Shown piece after piece: positions 63,650 to 64,000 of a stretch of 64,000 nucleotides of DNA; the first letter of the stretch is position 1; each line of letters starts with the position of its first letter. The notes below the pieces were generated by a model. It did no database searches. It was not told where the DNA came from and was given only the letters and a program-made list of their open reading frames with translations. Origin of the DNA: Sulfuriferula sp. (GTDB lineage: Bacteria; Pseudomonadota; Gammaproteobacteria; Burkholderiales; Sulfuriferulaceae). A program made the position numbers and the translations under genes. Location: contig JABFSE010000004.1 of assembly GCA_013140765.1 (NCBI GenBank), positions 62,001-126,000 of the forward strand, written 5' to 3'.

Positions 63650-64000
63650 GCCGCATCTCCCGATTGATTCAGCATAGGGAAACCCAACGCCTCGCGTGAT
63701 TCATAATAAGCCTGCGCCACTTTGCGTGACAAAGTACGCACACGACCGATATACGCCGCCCGTTCGGTAACTGAAATCGCACCACGTGCATCCAGCAAAT
63801 TAAATGTATGGGAGCATTTCATCACCATTTCAAAGCCTGGCAACGGCAAGCCCAAATCCATCAGCCGTGCGGCTTCGCGCTCAAAATCATTAAACTGCTG
63901 GAACAGCCATTGCGCGTTGGAATGTTCAAAATTGTATTTAGATTGCTCGACTTCGTTTTGGTGATACACATCACCATAGCTCACGCCTTGCGTCCACACT
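63646..64000 (-). CDS. glyQ: Glycine-tRNA ligase alpha subunit (partial, C-terminus)
   Basis: The last 117 or so codons of glyQ are in the window; the gene runs off the right edge. [25 protein letters not shown] and [40 protein letters not shown] are conserved GlyQ sequence. It is followed by glyS with a 4-base overlap, as usual for the pair. Confidence 0.97.
   Translation of the reverse strand, partial: VWTQGVSYGDVYHQNEVEQSKYNFEHSNAQWLFQQFNDFEREAARLMDLGLPLPGFEMVMKCSHTFNLLDARGAISVTERAAYIGRVRTLSRKVAQAYYESREALGFPMLNQSGDAA

Overview
The window reads as chromosomal core DNA of a betaproteobacterium, most likely from the Nitrosomonadales/Gallionellales/Methylophilales side of the class. That placement is inferred from gene order, not from a search. 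The order tpiA-secG-tRNA-Leu-nuoABCDEFGHIJKLMN-DUF2818, the kdsD-kdsC-lptC-lptA-lptB-rpoN-hpf-ptsN-hprK-rapZ run, the ftsY-ftsE-ftsX-rpoH run and the carA-carB-greA-DUF4149 / yhbY / rlmE-ftsH-folP-glmM block are all typical of that class. Genes are tightly packed, with many 4-base ATGA overlaps.

Layout. Positions 1-8161 hold a metal/drug efflux pair (RND adaptor lipoprotein and CzcC-like outer-membrane protein), the HtpX protease, the NhaR regulator, a cysteine-tagged outer-membrane barrel, a FlgO-like lipoprotein pair and the copper ATPase CopA. A KefB-like cation antiporter (8165-10138) sits upstream of copA. Positions 10239-17700 encode lipopolysaccharide Kdo synthesis, LPS transport, sigma-54 and the nitrogen-PTS/HPrK/RapZ control genes. 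Positions 17701-19834 hold four overlapping small genes (NusG-II domain, Gx transporter, UbiX, LON-like domain). Positions 19836-23809 (minus) carry ferredoxin, CoaD, RsmD and two M16 peptidases. Positions 23902-27437 (plus) carry the FtsY/FtsE/FtsX division and targeting genes and the heat-shock sigma factor RpoH. Positions 27552-43631 (minus) are the complete 14-subunit complex I operon with tRNA-Leu(GAG), secG and tpiA at its head. Positions 43860-47645 are pstSCAB for phosphate uptake. Positions 47689-58233 carry cell-wall, folate, protease, rRNA-methylase, GreA and carbamoyl-phosphate synthase genes. Positions 58359-60424 hold a Crp/Fnr regulator, a small membrane protein and a ChaA-type antiporter. 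The stretch 60425-61585 is accessory and decayed. glyS and partial glyQ close the window.

Main observations beyond routine annotation are as follows. (1) Eight perfect tandem copies of an 8-base unit (5585-5648) lie in the signal-peptide region of a lipoprotein gene. With eight copies the well-placed start codon is out of frame with the lipoprotein body, while one, four, seven or ten copies would restore it, so this looks like a phase-variable switch in its OFF state. (2) A perfect CIRCE operator (26529-26555) overlaps the likely rpoH promoter, putting the heat-shock sigma factor under probable HrcA control. (3) A perfect CTGTGA-N6-TCACAG palindrome lies between a Crp/Fnr regulator gene and a small membrane-protein gene, at the spacing expected for a class II activator site. 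(4) A two-gene ATPase/STAS-like regulatory module is dead: one in-frame stop interrupts the ATPase, and a deletion appears to have joined the truncated ends of the two genes. No CRISPR array, prophage, intact insertion sequence or rRNA operon was seen.
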